From Muscardinus avellanarius (Eukaryota > Chordata > Mammalia > Rodentia > Gliridae), in the NCBI GenBank assembly GCA_963383645.1, contig OY726574.1, forward strand, positions 57,785,851-57,849,850: a stretch of DNA of 64,000 nucleotides, given 5' to 3'. A program made the position numbers and the translations under genes. The notes under the pieces were generated by a model. The model was not told the DNA's origin, ran no database searches, and saw only the letters and a list, made by a program, of their open reading frames with translations. How positions within the stretch are numbered: the stretch's first letter is position 1; every line of letters starts with the position of its first letter. Positions 1-12,726 of the stretch are shown piece after piece.

Positions 1-2029
1 TTAAGCGCTAGTAGCCAAGGTAGCAAGAAAAGTCTCAGAAAAATTCTGCTCCCAATTTCACGAACTTGGTGGACAACCGCGTTTTACACACGCGCTGTAG
101 CCACGGCAGACCAAGAAAGCCGTAAGAAAGACTCACTTTACCCATATGCAGCTATTTAAAAAAATATAATCTTACAAAACAAAGCCCACCTAAACTGAAG
201 CTGTGGAATAATTTTAGCAATTGAAAATTACTACTTTCTCGAGAACAACACGGGACCTAGAAACGAAGTGATTCAGAGACCAACGTGATGTGCTCTGCTT
301 TCTCTAGAGCAAATTCAGCGCCAGTTTCCATGGTATGATAAATACCTTCAACAATCACTGATTAAATTACTTAGTTTTCCTTTGCTGGATCTAAATATTC
401 TGCTCTAAGCCAAATTCATTCCACACCATAGGTGATAAAATATTATTATACGAATGTCATTTTTTTTTTTTTACTAAAGAGCTGGGTTTCTCCCGTAGCC
501 CCTCTAGTTTCCATAAGAAACCTCATAAAATGAAAAGTGCACCGAGGAAACCTTTGTAAAACTGCTTATCCCCAATTCACAGACATCCTGAGACATGAAC
601 GTAACTCCAGCATGTTAAAGAAAAACTACAGATTAACACCAAAGTCGAGCCCACAGAGACGATTTCTTTTCCTTTCCACAGCCCAGAATTGCTATTAGCT
701 TACCTTATTAGCTGAAATGCCAAACAGGATGTCTTTATGGAAAATTAAGTTCATTATTCATCTCAGCTTTGATTTGGCGTAGTGGAGCCGAGAGCACTTA
801 GCTTCTATGATTTGCGAATGTAAAGTGGGTGAGTACCACGGGGCTGGGGGTGGAGGAAGCGGCTGGCGAGGCTCACAACTCTCCGCTCGCACCTTTACAT
901 CCTCATTCATGTGAGGATGAAACCCAGGAGGATGCGAGCAGAATATTACTTAGATGGATGCTTTGTGAGGATTTTTAAACCCGTGCCGTTCTGCACAACA
1001 GCATGGTTTACGGTGTCTGGCATGATCACCACCCTAGCAAATTACTGTGCTCTCTTTCACCATCTCTGTGAACCCTGGGACCCTGGATGTACCTTGTAGC
1101 ACAGATAGGGACGACGATTAGCCTGTCAAAGGGAAGGCCACGTGGGGAGCATCCTAGCGATTTGCTGAGAGCAGGATGGCCGATTGTCTCACCAGCGGTG
1201 GAAAGACAGGTGCACGGTCCAGGTCTGGAGGTAAGGGTGTGCACACAGGCGGACGTGACCTTCAGCGAGTGGGCAGATGAAGACTTGGGGGATCTGGGAG
1301 CCGAACAATAAGAGATATTTGTTTGTTCTTTGGGCACCAAATTTTTCTCTTTTAGGAGAAAATTAAGTACAATTCCTTAACTCATTAATTTCCTTTGAGA
1401 GAGTTAAGCTTATTGTTGAGACCCCTGGGTAAATACTTTTAATTGTCATTAACATCGAGATGTTCAAATAATACAGACACGATGCCCAATGGCTCCCGGT
1501 GTTTCCCTCCTGACTCCGCCTGGCCCTGGCCCTCCCCACACGTATTCGCGGGATACAGGTAGTGATACTTTCATATATGGACTTGGTGTTATTTGAACGG
1601 TTCCTTTCATCGATTCCCCTTTTTCCTCTCCCACCTCCCTTTCCCCGTCCATTTCCACTCTTCTGCTGGGTTCTCTCCTTGATCTGAAGTCTCTTCTGTT
1701 TCCTTTTTCTCTCTAGCTTCCACCGATGATAGAAACATAGGACTTTCTGAGACTGGCTGACCTCATGTAGCAGGGTATTCCCCGATCCCACCCATTCTCC
1801 TGGAAAATTACATAATTTTGTTCTTGACGGCTGAGTAAAATTTCCTCGTGCGGATAGACCACGTTTTTACTTCTCCGTTCATCTGCTGACAGACACCCAG
1901 GTCGGCTCCATTATCTGGAGAAAACTAATATAACGGTGGAAGGGGTTGGGGGAGGGAAGAAATCAGAACCGAGAAAGGACACGGCTCAAATAATGCGATG
2001 TCACGTATGAAGGCTCTACTGTGGATCCC
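1..2029. other. Intron, no recognised feature
   Basis: No SINE, L1 or LTR recognised; moderate CpG. Short open frames on both strands have no family signature. May contain conserved non-coding sequence. Confidence 0.5.
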
Positions 2030-2170
2030 ACTGACATGCGTGAGGAGGAAGCAGGGGGCGTGGGGAGGCGCGTGGAGGGAGGAACGCACCACGTGTGTGT
2101 GCGCGCGTGCGTCTGTACCACTCTGAATCTATGTACAATTATAATGCACCAATAAAAGCATAGCAAACAA
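2030..2170 (+). mobile_element. L1 3'-terminal fragment
   Basis: G-rich tract (gcagggggcgtggggaggcg) followed by a TG-rich run and 'ctatgtacaattataatgca', ccaataaaa. This is the end type of an L1 3'UTR. Confidence 0.45.
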
Positions 2171-2519
2171 CTTCCATAGAGAAACATTCCAGAAAGTACT
2201 CTTTTAAGCCACGTGTCTCTTTTCCACACGGGACGAAGGGAGGGCTGAAGCTTGCTCCCCCACTTCATGCCTTTAGAGTGGGCAGTATTTCTTGAAACCC
2301 GGCTTTTCCCACTGCAATCTCCAATTACAACAGCAAGACCAGTTCTAACTCGTCAACAGACGAGGCCAAAATGCCCAAGCAATGCGGCTTTAGTGCATCA
2401 AAGACTCTTTAACCGTTCTTGTCTTTGTCACCATGTAAAACCAAACCTGAATATTCTCCTCTCCTGAATTAATAGGAACATGGCTGTCTTTAATAAAAAA
2501 TTATAAGGAAAAGTCATAA

Positions 2520-3115
2520 TTAAATGACTGATTTGTCTCGAACTGTTTGACACAGTGTTACCATATGAGCCAGCAATTGCCATCTTAGGTATGTACGAGG
2601 AGAAATGGACACAAATGTGTATGCAGAATGTGCACACGGAAACTTGTACACAAATGTTCACATCCTCATTATTCACAGAAATAAACCTAATTTCCACCAG
2701 CTGGTGAGTGGATAACAAAAATGCAGAATACTCATACAGTGGAGTATTACTTGGCAGTGAAAGGCAACAAGATATTGGTGCCTGCTACTACATGGGTGAG
2801 CCTTGAAAGCAGTAGTGCTAATTGTAAGAAGCCAGACACACAAGAGCACTTATGTCATGATTCCATTTATAATGAAATGTGCAGGGAAGGCGGAATCTGC
2901 ACAGCCAGCCAGTAGACCAGAGGCTCGCTTTCCTGGGCGGGGAGTAAGTTCTAATGGGTACAGGGTTTCTTCTGGAGTAATGGTTTCATCTTAGGTATTT
3001 GTGGACGACTCTGTAAAACTATGGAACTATAGTAAATTTTATGCTTTGTGAAGGAAATTTTGGTAAGGATTTGAATAAATCTGATTTATCACAGAAACAC
3101 TGACCTATAGTGTTT
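2520..3115 (+). mobile_element. Old L1, end of ORF2 and 3'UTR
   Basis: Clear L1 landmarks: 'ccatatgagccagcaattgc', 'aaacttgtacacaaatgttc', 'gaagccagacacacaagagc', 'ctaatgggtacagggtttct' and the final 'ttttatgctttgtgaa'. Ancient and degenerate. Confidence 0.85.
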
Positions 3116-3288
3116 ATTGCTGCATGAATTAGCTACCCAGAGTAAATTCTATAACAGGCACAAAGGGAAAGATGAAGAAGGAGAAAGGGGTAGCCCAAGA
3201 ATTGGAGCAGCAGGGGCTATAGAGAGACATAAAGAACAATTTCTGATGGTGTTTTCAATGAGAAAACCCTTCAAAAACACAGTGAGAA

Positions 3289-3503
3289 GCCGGGTGTGGT
3301 GGCGCACACCTGTAATCCCAGCGTTCTGGAGGCTGAGCCAGGAGGATCATGGTTGGAGGACAGCCTCAGCTACTTAGTGAGGCCCTTTGCAACTCAGGGA
3401 GACCCTGTTTCAAAATAAAGAATAAAAAATAGGGTTGGGGGTGCAGCTCAGAGGTAGAATGCCCCTGGGTTCCATCCCAGCACTGAAAAAAGAAAAAAGA
3501 AAA
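3289..3503 (+). mobile_element. Chimeric SINE, subfamily A
   Basis: Complete: 7SL part from gccgggtgtggtggcgc, linker, tRNA part ggtgcagctcagaggtagaatg, A-rich tail. Confidence 0.9.
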
Positions 3504-4152
3504 GACCTTAGAACAAATAGAAGAACAAGAAAAATCCTAAGGCCTGTTCCAGATGGCTTAATGTGAACAGATGCTGAAGGAGGAGGGGGAGGAGGAGGAG
3601 GGGAGCAGCGGGGAGGAGGGAGAAGGCAAAATACCAAACTCCCAAACTTTTATCTTTCTACTGTTTTCTCAGTCAAAGGACACGATCTTCGTATCGAGGA
3701 AGGTCGAAGAGGGATCGAGGTAGGAAAGGAAGTTTGAAGGAACTGCTCTTCTCTGCAGGTAAGGCCTATGTTTACATCTTCTTTCCAGAGCCCTTGGCTG
3801 AGTTTCAGGTACTTGGAAACTTCATTAGGCACCTCACAACACTGCAATCCGGCGTACCCCCCAAATCAAACCCTCTCTTGCTGCCATCTCTGCCCTAGCG
3901 AGCAACGTACCAGCCCTTCTCGAACATTCCAGCGAGTGGAAGCACTGTCTTTTATGCAGGCCAGGACAGAGGTCCTCCTCTGGATGGACACTCCCTCTCC
4001 CCCCACATCACCCGGACCTGTAGATTTGGAATCTCGAAACGCTCGCACCGGCTCAATAGTGCTGTTACCGCCCCGCCCCAGTCCAGGTCCTTTGCTCTTC
4101 TTACCTCATGCCAAGGGGTTTTTCTTTTTTCTGTCTTTTTGTTTTGTTTTGC

Positions 4153-4350
4153 GGTACTGGGGGTGGAACCCAGAGATGTTCTACCTCTGAGCTACACCCC
4201 CAGTTCTACTTTTTTATTATTTATTTTGAAACCGGGTCTCACTGAGTCACAAAGGGCCTCACTAAGTAGCTGAGGCTGTCCGCAAACTGTGATCCTCCTG
4301 TCTCAGCCTCCCAAATGCTGGGATTACAGGCATGGGCCACTATGCCAGCT
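4153..4350 (-). mobile_element. Chimeric SINE, subfamily A
   Basis: tRNA part first on the plus strand (ggtactgggggtggaaccca), then linker and 7SL part. Abuts the L1 3'UTR to its right. Confidence 0.9.
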
Positions 4351-4371
4351 AGGATTTACATTTTATTTTAT

Positions 4372-5090
4372 TATTTTTTAAATTTTTTATTGGTGCACTG
4401 TATTCATACATCATAATGGGATTAAAAAAAAAACTTGTGTAGACATACATGCACACATCACCCAGTTAGCCCCTCCCCAGTCCCCCCCACCCCATTCCCT
4501 CCCCATCCCTCCTTCCTATGCTTGGCTTAGTGGTTGACATCTAATATTATAGCAATTTATCCAAAATTAACAATGATAATCTCACATAACAGATTCTTTT
4601 GTTTGATATCAAGCTTTTGACCACTTAGAGATAATATTTCAATATTTCTTTTTGCTTTCTTTCTTTATATTTTATGTTATACATTTAATCTGTATTTGGT
4701 GCCCTCTCCCCCCCTCGTTTTCCCTTCCCCCCTCCCGACAGTTAATACCCAGGCTAACCTTGTTATATTCGTACCTTTACACCTATTTGGAAGTAGCCCC
4801 TTATTTTAAACATGATGTCCAAAGCCTAGAATGATGACAGTCCTATGTGTCTTCCCAGGCTCATCTCTTCCCTTTGTGACCATGTAGCTCCGCTGGGTTC
4901 ATTTCTGACTCCTTTGCTTTCTGTCTTTGTCCAGGCTTGTCCTGCACAAGACCTGATTGCTGGACTCATGGCCTAATGTTTGCTAGTTCTGCCTTAAGAC
5001 TTTGTCCTGGTCATTACTTTTTAGGGCTCATGGAGCTTTGCTGAACTTCAGAACAGTGTGCCAGAACCCTGTTCTAACACACTGAGTGAA
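4372..5090 (-). mobile_element. L1 3'UTR with G-rich tract
   Basis: On the minus strand: unique-looking 3'UTR, a G-rich polypurine tract (complement of 4,690-4,740), then the same terminal 290 bp found in the HAL1-like copies (aaaagcttgatatc..., ending caccaataaaa, 4,660-4,385). It diverges from those copies upstream of 4,660, so it probably shows the 3'UTR of the parental autonomous L1. The upstream limit is uncertain. Confidence 0.7.
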
Positions 5091-5146
5091 GGGATCACTT
5101 GGGAGAGGCCTATACTTATGAAAAGGAATTTCAAAAGAGACATGGT

Positions 5147-5351
5147 AGCCTGGCTTGGTGGGACACACTTGTAACCCCAGCATTTGGGAGGCTGAGACAG
5201 GAGGATCGCGGTTTGAGGACAGCCTCAGCTACTTAGGCCCTTTGCAACCCGGTGAGACCCTATTTAAAAATAAAAAAAAAAGGAGGGCTGGAGGTGTAGC
5301 TTGGAGGTAGAATGTCCCTGGGTTCCACTCCCAGTATCACTAAATAAATAA

Positions 5352-5391
<40 letters not shown>
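5147..5391 (+). mobile_element. Chimeric SINE with (TAGA)n tail
   Basis: Complete copy. The tail has become a TAGA microsatellite (5,353-5,391). Confidence 0.9.
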
Positions 5392-5392
<1 letters not shown>

Positions 5393-5879
5393 CATGGGCC
5401 ACTATACGCTTAGCAGCTTTTAAAACACATGCTTGGATCAAGTCTCTTGGCTAAACTCACTGTGGAGAGCCTGGCCTTTCTGTTAGCCACTGTTCTACTA
5501 TGGCAAGGAGGAGAGGGGTGTGTTGCTGGAGCACTGTGCAGGGAACAGACATTTGGGCTCTGGAATCTGACATTCTGCTCTCGAGGGCCCGAAGGTTTTA
5601 GAGAGACCTAGAAGATACTAGTTGTTCATACATAGAGTCCAGGAGGGCCTTTGTCCTGTGGGGACCTGAATCCCGCCACAGTGCCTTTTAGTGGAGAAAG
5701 GATCAGCCCGGGTTGCAGACCCTACATTGCCATAGAGCCAGAGAAGAGCTGGCAGATCATTCGAGAATGGCCCTTCCCACGGAAGTCGATTTCATTCATT
5801 TGTGCGATTGATGTGAGTACTGCTTACCTCACCCCTGAACAAAAGGGAGCAGGAGAGTTGGGAGCATGTTGACTTTTGA

Positions 5880-5960
5880 TCATCACTGTATCCTTTGCAT
5901 CCAATGGGACCTAGCGATAGTAGGCAGTTAATACATATTTTTTTGAATGAATGAATCACA
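5880..5960 (+). repeat. L2/MIR 3' end
   Basis: 'actgtatcctttgcatccaa', 'agtaggcagttaatacatat', then a gaatgaatgaatc end. Confidence 0.45.
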
Positions 5961-6047
5961 GTGCTCTTAAATTGGTAGGCTGTGGTGGGAGGTTAAGGAG
6001 AGCTTACCTGTCAGTAGAAAAGTATTTGTGTGTGTGTGTGGGGGGGG

Positions 6048-6230
6048 GGTAAGGATTGAACCCAGGGCGTTCTGCCTCTGAGCTTCACCCCAGTTTTTAT
6101 TTTTGTTTTGAAACAGGTTCTACCTAGGTTGCTGAGAGACTCTATATTGCTGAGGCTGGTCTCAAACCTTCGATTCTCCTGTTTCGGCCTCAAGTGCTGG
6201 GGTTATAGACATGCACCCCACACCCAGCTG
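6048..6230 (-). mobile_element. Chimeric SINE, diverged
   Basis: tRNA part (gattgaacccagggcgttct) then diverged 7SL part. Preceded by a short (TG)n at 6,028. Confidence 0.8.
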
Positions 6231-6439
6231 TAGCAAAATCATTTAAAGCATGTGTTTCATATAAGGGGCTTTGGTACTAGTGTTCTTATTTAAAATCTGG
6301 TCCATTCTGTATCTTTCATTGGTCAAGTTAGCTGTGATATCACTACCTCAAGAAGATTTGCTATTAATCAAACACCCATGACTTGTTAGAAAGTTTACAT
6401 GCGGGATGTTAAAATAACTTAAAGTATTTTAAGACTTAA

Positions 6440-6637
6440 GCCAGGTGTGGTGGCACACATTTGCAATCCCAGCATTCGGGAGGCTGAAACAGGAGGATCT
6501 GAGTTCGTGGCCAGCCTCAACTACTTAGTGAGGCCCTTTGCAACTCAGTGAGATCCTGTTTCAAATAAAAGAATAAAAAATAGTGTTGTGGGTGTAGTTC
6601 AGAGGTAGAATGCCCCTGGGTTCAACCCCCAGTATTG
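6440..6637 (+). mobile_element. Chimeric SINE, subfamily A
   Basis: Complete: gccaggtgtggtggcacaca to caacccccagtattg. Confidence 0.88.
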
Positions 6638-6696
6638 TTCCTGAAAGTGACTGTATCATCCATGTCCCCATGTGAGGCGACCCATGAGGTGGTCAA

Positions 6697-6704
6697 TGAC
6701 GTCA
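6697..6704 (+). promoter_or_regulatory. CRE palindrome
   Basis: TGACGTCA, the full CREB/ATF site. A second is at 7,587-7,594. Function unknown. Confidence 0.25.
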
Positions 6705-7586
6705 CCAAGGAAGATCAGATAAGTAGGTTCCATTCAAAGGGTCAGAGGACGTGTGATTACAGAGATGTACCTCATGGTAAAGGTCAATTTATGACTGTAG
6801 CAGCAGCAGCAGCAGCGGAAGCCCTAGATGATTGGAAAATGACCACCCACCATTCACTCTCAGGACTGGTCATTCAGTTCTCCAGGAAAATCCAACTCAT
6901 TCAAATAAGAGTGACATAAAAGTAACACACATGCAGGTACTATAAGAAATACATATATATATAGAAAAAGAACAGACACAATTTTCTTGTTAATAAAGAA
7001 AATTAATCTGGAAGATATGTTTTCACAAAGAAGGCTGAATGGCTAACCTAAAATTTCATTAGTAGTTAAATGAGTAATTAATGAAGTGGTTACAATGATA
7101 AAGTAAGAGCATAAAGTAGAGCTCTGAGAAACCAGGGAAGAAGGGAGAGAGAAGTAAGATGTTTCTGGTATCCTGCTGGAGGACGTGAAGCAAGAACATG
7201 CAGAGTTAAAGGAAAGAAAGGTAATTAAGGAAAAAAAGATAAAAATGAGAAGAGTAAGTGATACAGAGATATAAAAGGTAATGAAGGATTAGGAAGAAAG
7301 GGGAGCATATTGAAGGTAGGCAAAGGAGATCCAGCAAAACATATCTGTAATCCCTGAAAAAGGAAGCCAAAGCAAGGGAATATAAGAATGATCTTAAAAT
7401 ATACTGCAAGAAAACTTTTCTGAAGCCAAAGAACTTAAATGTACTTATTTAAAAGGTACCTTTTGAATCAGCAAACCGTCATTCAGAATGGTCAACACAA
7501 AAATATATTACGGAAAATTTTTTGAAAAGAATTATTTACATGGTCAGGTAAAAAGACAAAATCAGTAAAAGGAGAGAAAATAAAGT

Positions 7587-7594
7587 TGACGTCA
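7587..7594 (+). promoter_or_regulatory. CRE palindrome
   Basis: Second exact TGACGTCA, in unannotated AT-rich intron. Confidence 0.25.
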
Positions 7595-8280
7595 GACTCA
7601 ACCACAGGGACATTTCGCCTCATGCAACATCTCTAAGATCCCAAGAAAGATGGTGGAGTCAAGGACCTTCATGCAGTCAAGCTCTCCTTCCCACAACAAG
7701 ACTCAAGCAAAACTGCAGCGTCGAATACAGTGAGAGTTAGCTTTCACGTGCGTCCATCTAGGGGAAAATAGAGGAGGAGCTGCCGACAAACATGGATTCA
7801 ACATAAAAATGTCAGCAAGAAACCAGTGGCCAAAACCCGGATGGTCTCATTTCTGAACTTAAAAAGCAATACTTTAATAACCCAAATTGACATGAGGTTC
7901 TTATTAATTATATCTAGATGGACTTTAAGAATTCTGTCTCATTCTCACTTTGGGTTTTTTTTTTTCCTTTGGTTGTTAAATCATTAATGGCCATTGAGTA
8001 TTTTCAAATACCTTTTCTGTATATATTGAGATAGTCATATGGACCTTTCTTACCTTTAATCTCTTAGTATTGTGAATTATGTCAATATCTTCTTTTTAAG
8101 CCTTCTTTTAATTACTAAATGAAAACCATCTGGCCATGTTATTTTACATTATTTTTAATTATTTAATTTTATTTCTATGTTTATTAAGAATTTTCACATT
8201 AGGTTCATGAAAGAAATTACATTAAAGTTTTTTTTTCCTCTCATATTTTCTTCCTCTCATTTTAGACTATGCTAAATCCT

Positions 8281-8455
8281 GGCCAAGTGTGGTGGTATAT
8301 GCCTATAATTCCATTACTTGGGAAGCTAAAATAGGAGAATCATAGGTTCGAGGCCAGCCTTAGTAGCTTAGTGAAACACTATTTAAAAATTTAAAAAAGG
8401 GTTGGGTAGGTGGGTATGTAGCTTGGAGGTAGAATGCCCCTAAGATTAATTCCTG
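8281..8455 (+). mobile_element. Chimeric SINE, old
   Basis: Diverged copy (ggccaagtgtggtggtatat), inside the minus-strand L1. Confidence 0.75.
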
Positions 8456-8863
8456 TTTACTCTCTCTCCAAAAGGACTATCCTAAATCCTAAAATAAACT
8501 GGGCACTTTTTTTTTTAGCTGTATCTATAGAAGGATTTTTTGTATGGCAGGAATTATTGGTTTTTTTCCAACTTTCATAAAACTGAGTTTTTTTCCTGAG
8601 CAATTTTTAAATTAATATGTTCATTTTCTATATTATCATAGATATATTCAAGGTTTCTTTTTTTGTTGAGTTTTGAACAGTTTATCTTTTCATGAAATTA
8701 AACACTTAAGTTTTCATCTACGAATATACCAGTGTCATTTTTTTCATTTCTAATAGTGTTTGTATCATGGTTTCCTTTTCTTTTTGTTGCCCTTGGTGAG
8801 CTTATTTCGAGGTTTATCAATATTATCAGTCTTTACAAAGAATAACATCAATACATTTTTTTT

Positions 8864-9019
8864 GGTGGTACTGGGGATTGAACCCAAAGCATTCTACTTC
8901 CAAGTCATACCCTCAGTCTGACAATCTCACTAAAGTGCCGAGGTTGGCTTAGAACCTACGATCCTCCTGTCTCAGTCTCCCAAGCACTGGGATTACAAAC
9001 GTGCGCCACCACTTCTAGG
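8864..9019 (-). mobile_element. Chimeric SINE, internally shortened
   Basis: tRNA part (ggtggtactggggattgaac), a shortened linker and 7SL part ending caccacttctaggc. Confidence 0.8.
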
Positions 9020-9094
9020 CAAATTTTAATGGTGGTTACCTTTGATTGATTTCTGTCTTCCTCATGTATTTTACAAAATTTCCCCAATATATAT

Positions 9095-9560
9095 TACAGT
9101 TTGGATCTAGAATGCTTGCTGGAAGAGGTCAGATGTAAGATGTGGTATAATCAAATCATGAGGGTTCTAATCTCATGATAAATCCATTGATAGATTAATA
9201 GATTTATTTGGTTTTAGAAAGGTGGGCCGAGTGTGGTGGAGGAAGACCTAATCCATTCTTTTGAACCCTATTCCAAGTTTTTAATAAATTATCAACCTTT
9301 CTAATCATATGTTACACACAGTTATGAGACTTACAATATAGCACATCTTAGGTCACTGGGGGTGTGGCCTTGGGGCCACATATGTCCGTCATCTTCTCTT
9401 GTTACTTCCTACCACTGTGCTCTGAGCTCCGCAGATGTGGCCTGGATGGAGAACTTTGATAACTCCAGAGCTGTGAGTAAATAAATCCTTCCTCCTTTAA
9501 GTTGGGGTCGTCAGGTATCTTGAGTCACGGTAATGAGAATGCTGAATGAAACATATGTAT
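9095..9560 (+). repeat. MaLR-type LTR with a 105-bp insert
   Basis: Starts 'acagtttggatctagaatgc' and ends with a 'gagctgtgagtaaataaatc' polyadenylation region and 'gtaatgagaatgctgaa', the layout of MaLR-like LTRs. The piece 9,247-9,351 is foreign to the LTR. It interrupts 'gtggaggaag...ggtcactgggggtg' and is a copy of 9,730-9,834. Confidence 0.5.
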
Positions 9561-9729
9561 ACTAATTTGTGAGCCCTGGAACCACAATGAAACCTACGAT
9601 CAAATGGAATGCTTCTGAACAAAATAAAGAAATGTAGACTAGACAGGAGATTCATAACTGGTTGTCTGGCTTTTTTCTAGATGAAATATAAATAATCATG
9701 ACAAATATATGATGGTCTCTAGGATTATG

Positions 9730-9834
9730 CCTAATCCATTCTTTTGAATCCTATTCCAAGTTTTTAAAAACTTATCGACCTTTCTAATCATATATTAGAC
9801 ACAATTATGAGACTTACAATATAGCGCATCTTAG
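9730..9834 (+). repeat. 105-bp direct repeat, second copy
   Basis: From cctaatccattcttttgaat to gcgcatcttag. Matches 9,247-9,351 at equal length with about 10 mismatches and no gaps. Confidence 0.9.
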
Positions 9835-11432
9835 CAAGATATATTTTGGATTTTAGATCTAAGGCTCCCCAAATCTGACAGTGAAAACAACCTTTTTGGT
9901 AGTCCAAATGGTGCTTTTAGGTAGGTGCATTAGAAATGATACTTCTTCCACAAGATTCTACTGCCCATTTGCTAGAAACTTATAGCAATACGTCAATTAC
10001 ACTGAAATAACTACTAATATAAATGATGGTCCCTAAAGGTAGGTAGTACATCCCTGCACAAAAGGAACCAGTGACCCTAGGCTAGAAAGATCAATAGAAT
10101 GCCCTACGTCCTGTTACAGCTCCCAACTACACATTATTGGGTGGGGAAATATGTCAACATGGTTGGACATGAAATCAAATGGCTATTGAGTATTTTCAAC
10201 AACATTTAAAAAGAGTGGTCTTAGCAATTTAACCCAAAATAAAGTTGATATGACTGCCAGGCGAGGCAGCACATGGACAGCAGTGAGACTCCAATGTCAA
10301 AGTCACTGAATGCTGTGAAGTCGGGCCCAGTTGCTCACGCAGCTGTACCCTGAGCTCGGAAGGAGGCTGCCTTTCTTAGGCCAAGGCACACTTTGTCAAT
10401 TGGGAAGCCCAAAGCCCTATGGGGGTGTCAAGAACGGAAAGTGCTACTGGGGTGAAAACTCAGACAGCCTTTCCCAAAGTCATCTGCTACTGTGCAGAAG
10501 CCTGAGCCTGATGTCTGACCGTTGGCCTGGCTCGACTGGCTCCAGAATATTTCCTGAGTAAACAGTTGGGCACTTACTGAGGAGTTGATAACAGAAAAGA
10601 TTTGGCTAGTTGACTCAGTAAATAAGAGGAAGAAACAAAGAAATAGGACAACAAGCCAACCTCAGAACAAGAAGAAAGAGGGCTTGGGAAAGAAGATGAA
10701 CACAGCGGAACACAAACTCCTATTGTAAGCCCAGGGGTGGAGAGAGAGGGAGACAGCGTTAGAGAATTGCCAGTCAAAATAAGGTTGAATGCAGGCCACG
10801 GAGGCAATGGCCTCATTTTTTCGTTAATTAGATGAGAGAATTGTGATTGCTAAAATTAAGTGGAGATTGAGGAACTCTGGTGAAGTGAGGTCAACAAAAA
10901 ATAGCTAATAGGTGGGAAATTACTTTAGTCATTGGAAAATGAAGAAACTCATTTCTAACGGCGGTAAACCGTGTATGCACTGGAAAGAAAATGGATTCCA
11001 TGTCGCGGGACGTACTATCACAGTGCATCAGGACAGGAGTTTAGTATGCAGTAAGAAGAAAATGTTTGCTTTAGAAGTGTGCACTCTAGGTTACACAGCA
11101 GCCCACATGTTTATGCTTGTTTCCATCTGAAAATAGCGGAAAGAGAAAAAAAATTGCTCTGCATAATAATTATGCAAAATTGGAATACTTAAATTTTTTG
11201 AGGTACTACAATTTATTGCGCTTTTCCCTTCAAATTATAAGATGGTGCATAATATTTGGGAATAAGAACAAGCAAAAAAGTTTTAGCCTGTTATTGAAAA
11301 AAGACATTTGTGGCAGTCTTTATAATGATTAAAAATTCAAGTGCCAAATGATTGAGCAATGAATCGCCAAGCTGTAGTTTATGTGCATACTTCAATAGCT
11401 ATACATATTTTCGTTAAAATAATAGACTATAG
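9835..11432. other. Intron, no recognised feature
   Basis: AT-rich; short frames only. I see no repeat family here. Confidence 0.45.
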
Positions 11433-11632
11433 GCCAGGCGTGGTGGTGCACGCTTGTAATCCCCGCGCTTGAGAGGCAGAGACAGGAGGATCACGCAGGT
11501 TCGAAGTCAGCCGCGCGCGCTGGCTTAGGAGACCCTGTTTCCAAATAAAAATGTAAAAATAGGTCTGGGAGTGTAGCCCAGAGGTAGAAGGGCTTCCAGG
11601 AACCCCGGTACCACCACCACCGAAAAAACAAA
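11433..11632 (+). mobile_element. Chimeric SINE, subfamily B
   Basis: Has ccccgcgcttgagaggca, ctggcttaggagaccc and agaagggcttccaggaacc. Confidence 0.9.
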
Positions 11633-11871
11633 AAAGACTATAATAAAGAAGCATAAGCTTTTAAAAAAAAATAACAGTGTGATTTTTATCCCATCACTTT
11701 AGGAAAATTATTAGCACATTCAATAGATAAATAATTGTTGAGTTCATTGAGAAGGTTCCTTAGACCTTGTCTGACTGGACGGCTGGTAGTTGACTTCATT
11801 GACTTTCCCGCTCTTTGAAGCCCTCTTTTCCCTTTGCTTTGTTCTTTTCTTTCTTTCTTTCTTTTTTTCTT

Positions 11872-12067
11872 GAGCAACCCAGGAGCATTCTACCTCCAAG
11901 CTACACTCCCAGTTCTATTTTTTTTAGTCTTTTAAAAATTTTTTTGAAACAAGGTCTCACTGAGTTGCAAAGGGCCTCACTAAGTAGCTGAGGCTGTACA
12001 CGAACCGCGATCCTCCGGTCTTCGTCTCCCGAGTACTGGGATTCCAAGCGTGCGCCACCACGCCCGG
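11872..12067 (-). mobile_element. Chimeric SINE, subfamily A
   Basis: Complete, ending gtgcgccaccacgcccggct. Inverted relative to the copy 240 bp to the left. Confidence 0.88.
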
Positions 12068-12726
12068 CTTAGCTTTTCTGGTTTCTTCCTAGTGTTACAA
12101 TCTTCAAAACTGTGCTCTCTTTTGCCTCTTGCTTGGTGTAGCTCAGGAAATTGGCCTGGGCTGTGCCAAGTTCTGCCACTGCACCTGCCCCTTACGACTC
12201 ATTCACTCTCAAATTCTTTTCTACCTCTGATGTGCTAGCTCCCAGATAACTTTCTCCAGTCCCGACATCTTTCTGAAATCCAGAATCATAAACTCAGCTA
12301 CCTTCCCTCCTGTCTATTTCTCACTGGTTCCATTCCATACTGGATGAACCTGACATCTCTAAGACACAGTAAGGACTTCCTTCCTCTCCACTGTTTCTTC
12401 TTCTTGCTTAGCCTAAGCTGCAGCCCGGCTTACTGTAATGTCTTCTCAAATAGTATCTGAATAAGTGAACGCTTGCTGGTAGGACCTCTTCATGTGCATA
12501 TGTTACAGGCACATTGGACTCAGTGTATCTAGAGCTAACCCATCGTCTCAATCCCAGTTTATTCTGTCCCGCATAATATTTATCTCAGTTGGAAGTCTTG
12601 ATGTACACCCATTTTTCAAACTATACATTGTCCATAATTTCTACTTTTCTCTTTTCTTAGTTATCCAATCGATGCCAAGTCTAAGCAATTACATGTTTTT
12701 AACATTTTGGTATTTTTTTCCTTTTC

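Larger units (their letters stand above)
6640..7995. other. Intron, AT-rich, no gene
   Basis: Holds two CRE palindromes and a short CAG run (about 6,800). Around 7,645, 'aagaaagatggtggagtc' recalls an L1 5' end but nothing further supports it. Confidence 0.4.
8000..9095 (-). mobile_element. Old L1 ORF2 in minus orientation, split by two SINEs
   Basis: Plus-strand text such as 'agatagtcatatggaccttt', 'atgtttattaagaattttca' and 'gttgagttttgaacagttta' is the reverse complement of L1 ORF2. SINEs at 8,281 (+) and 8,864 (-) are inserted. No intact frame. Confidence 0.65.
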
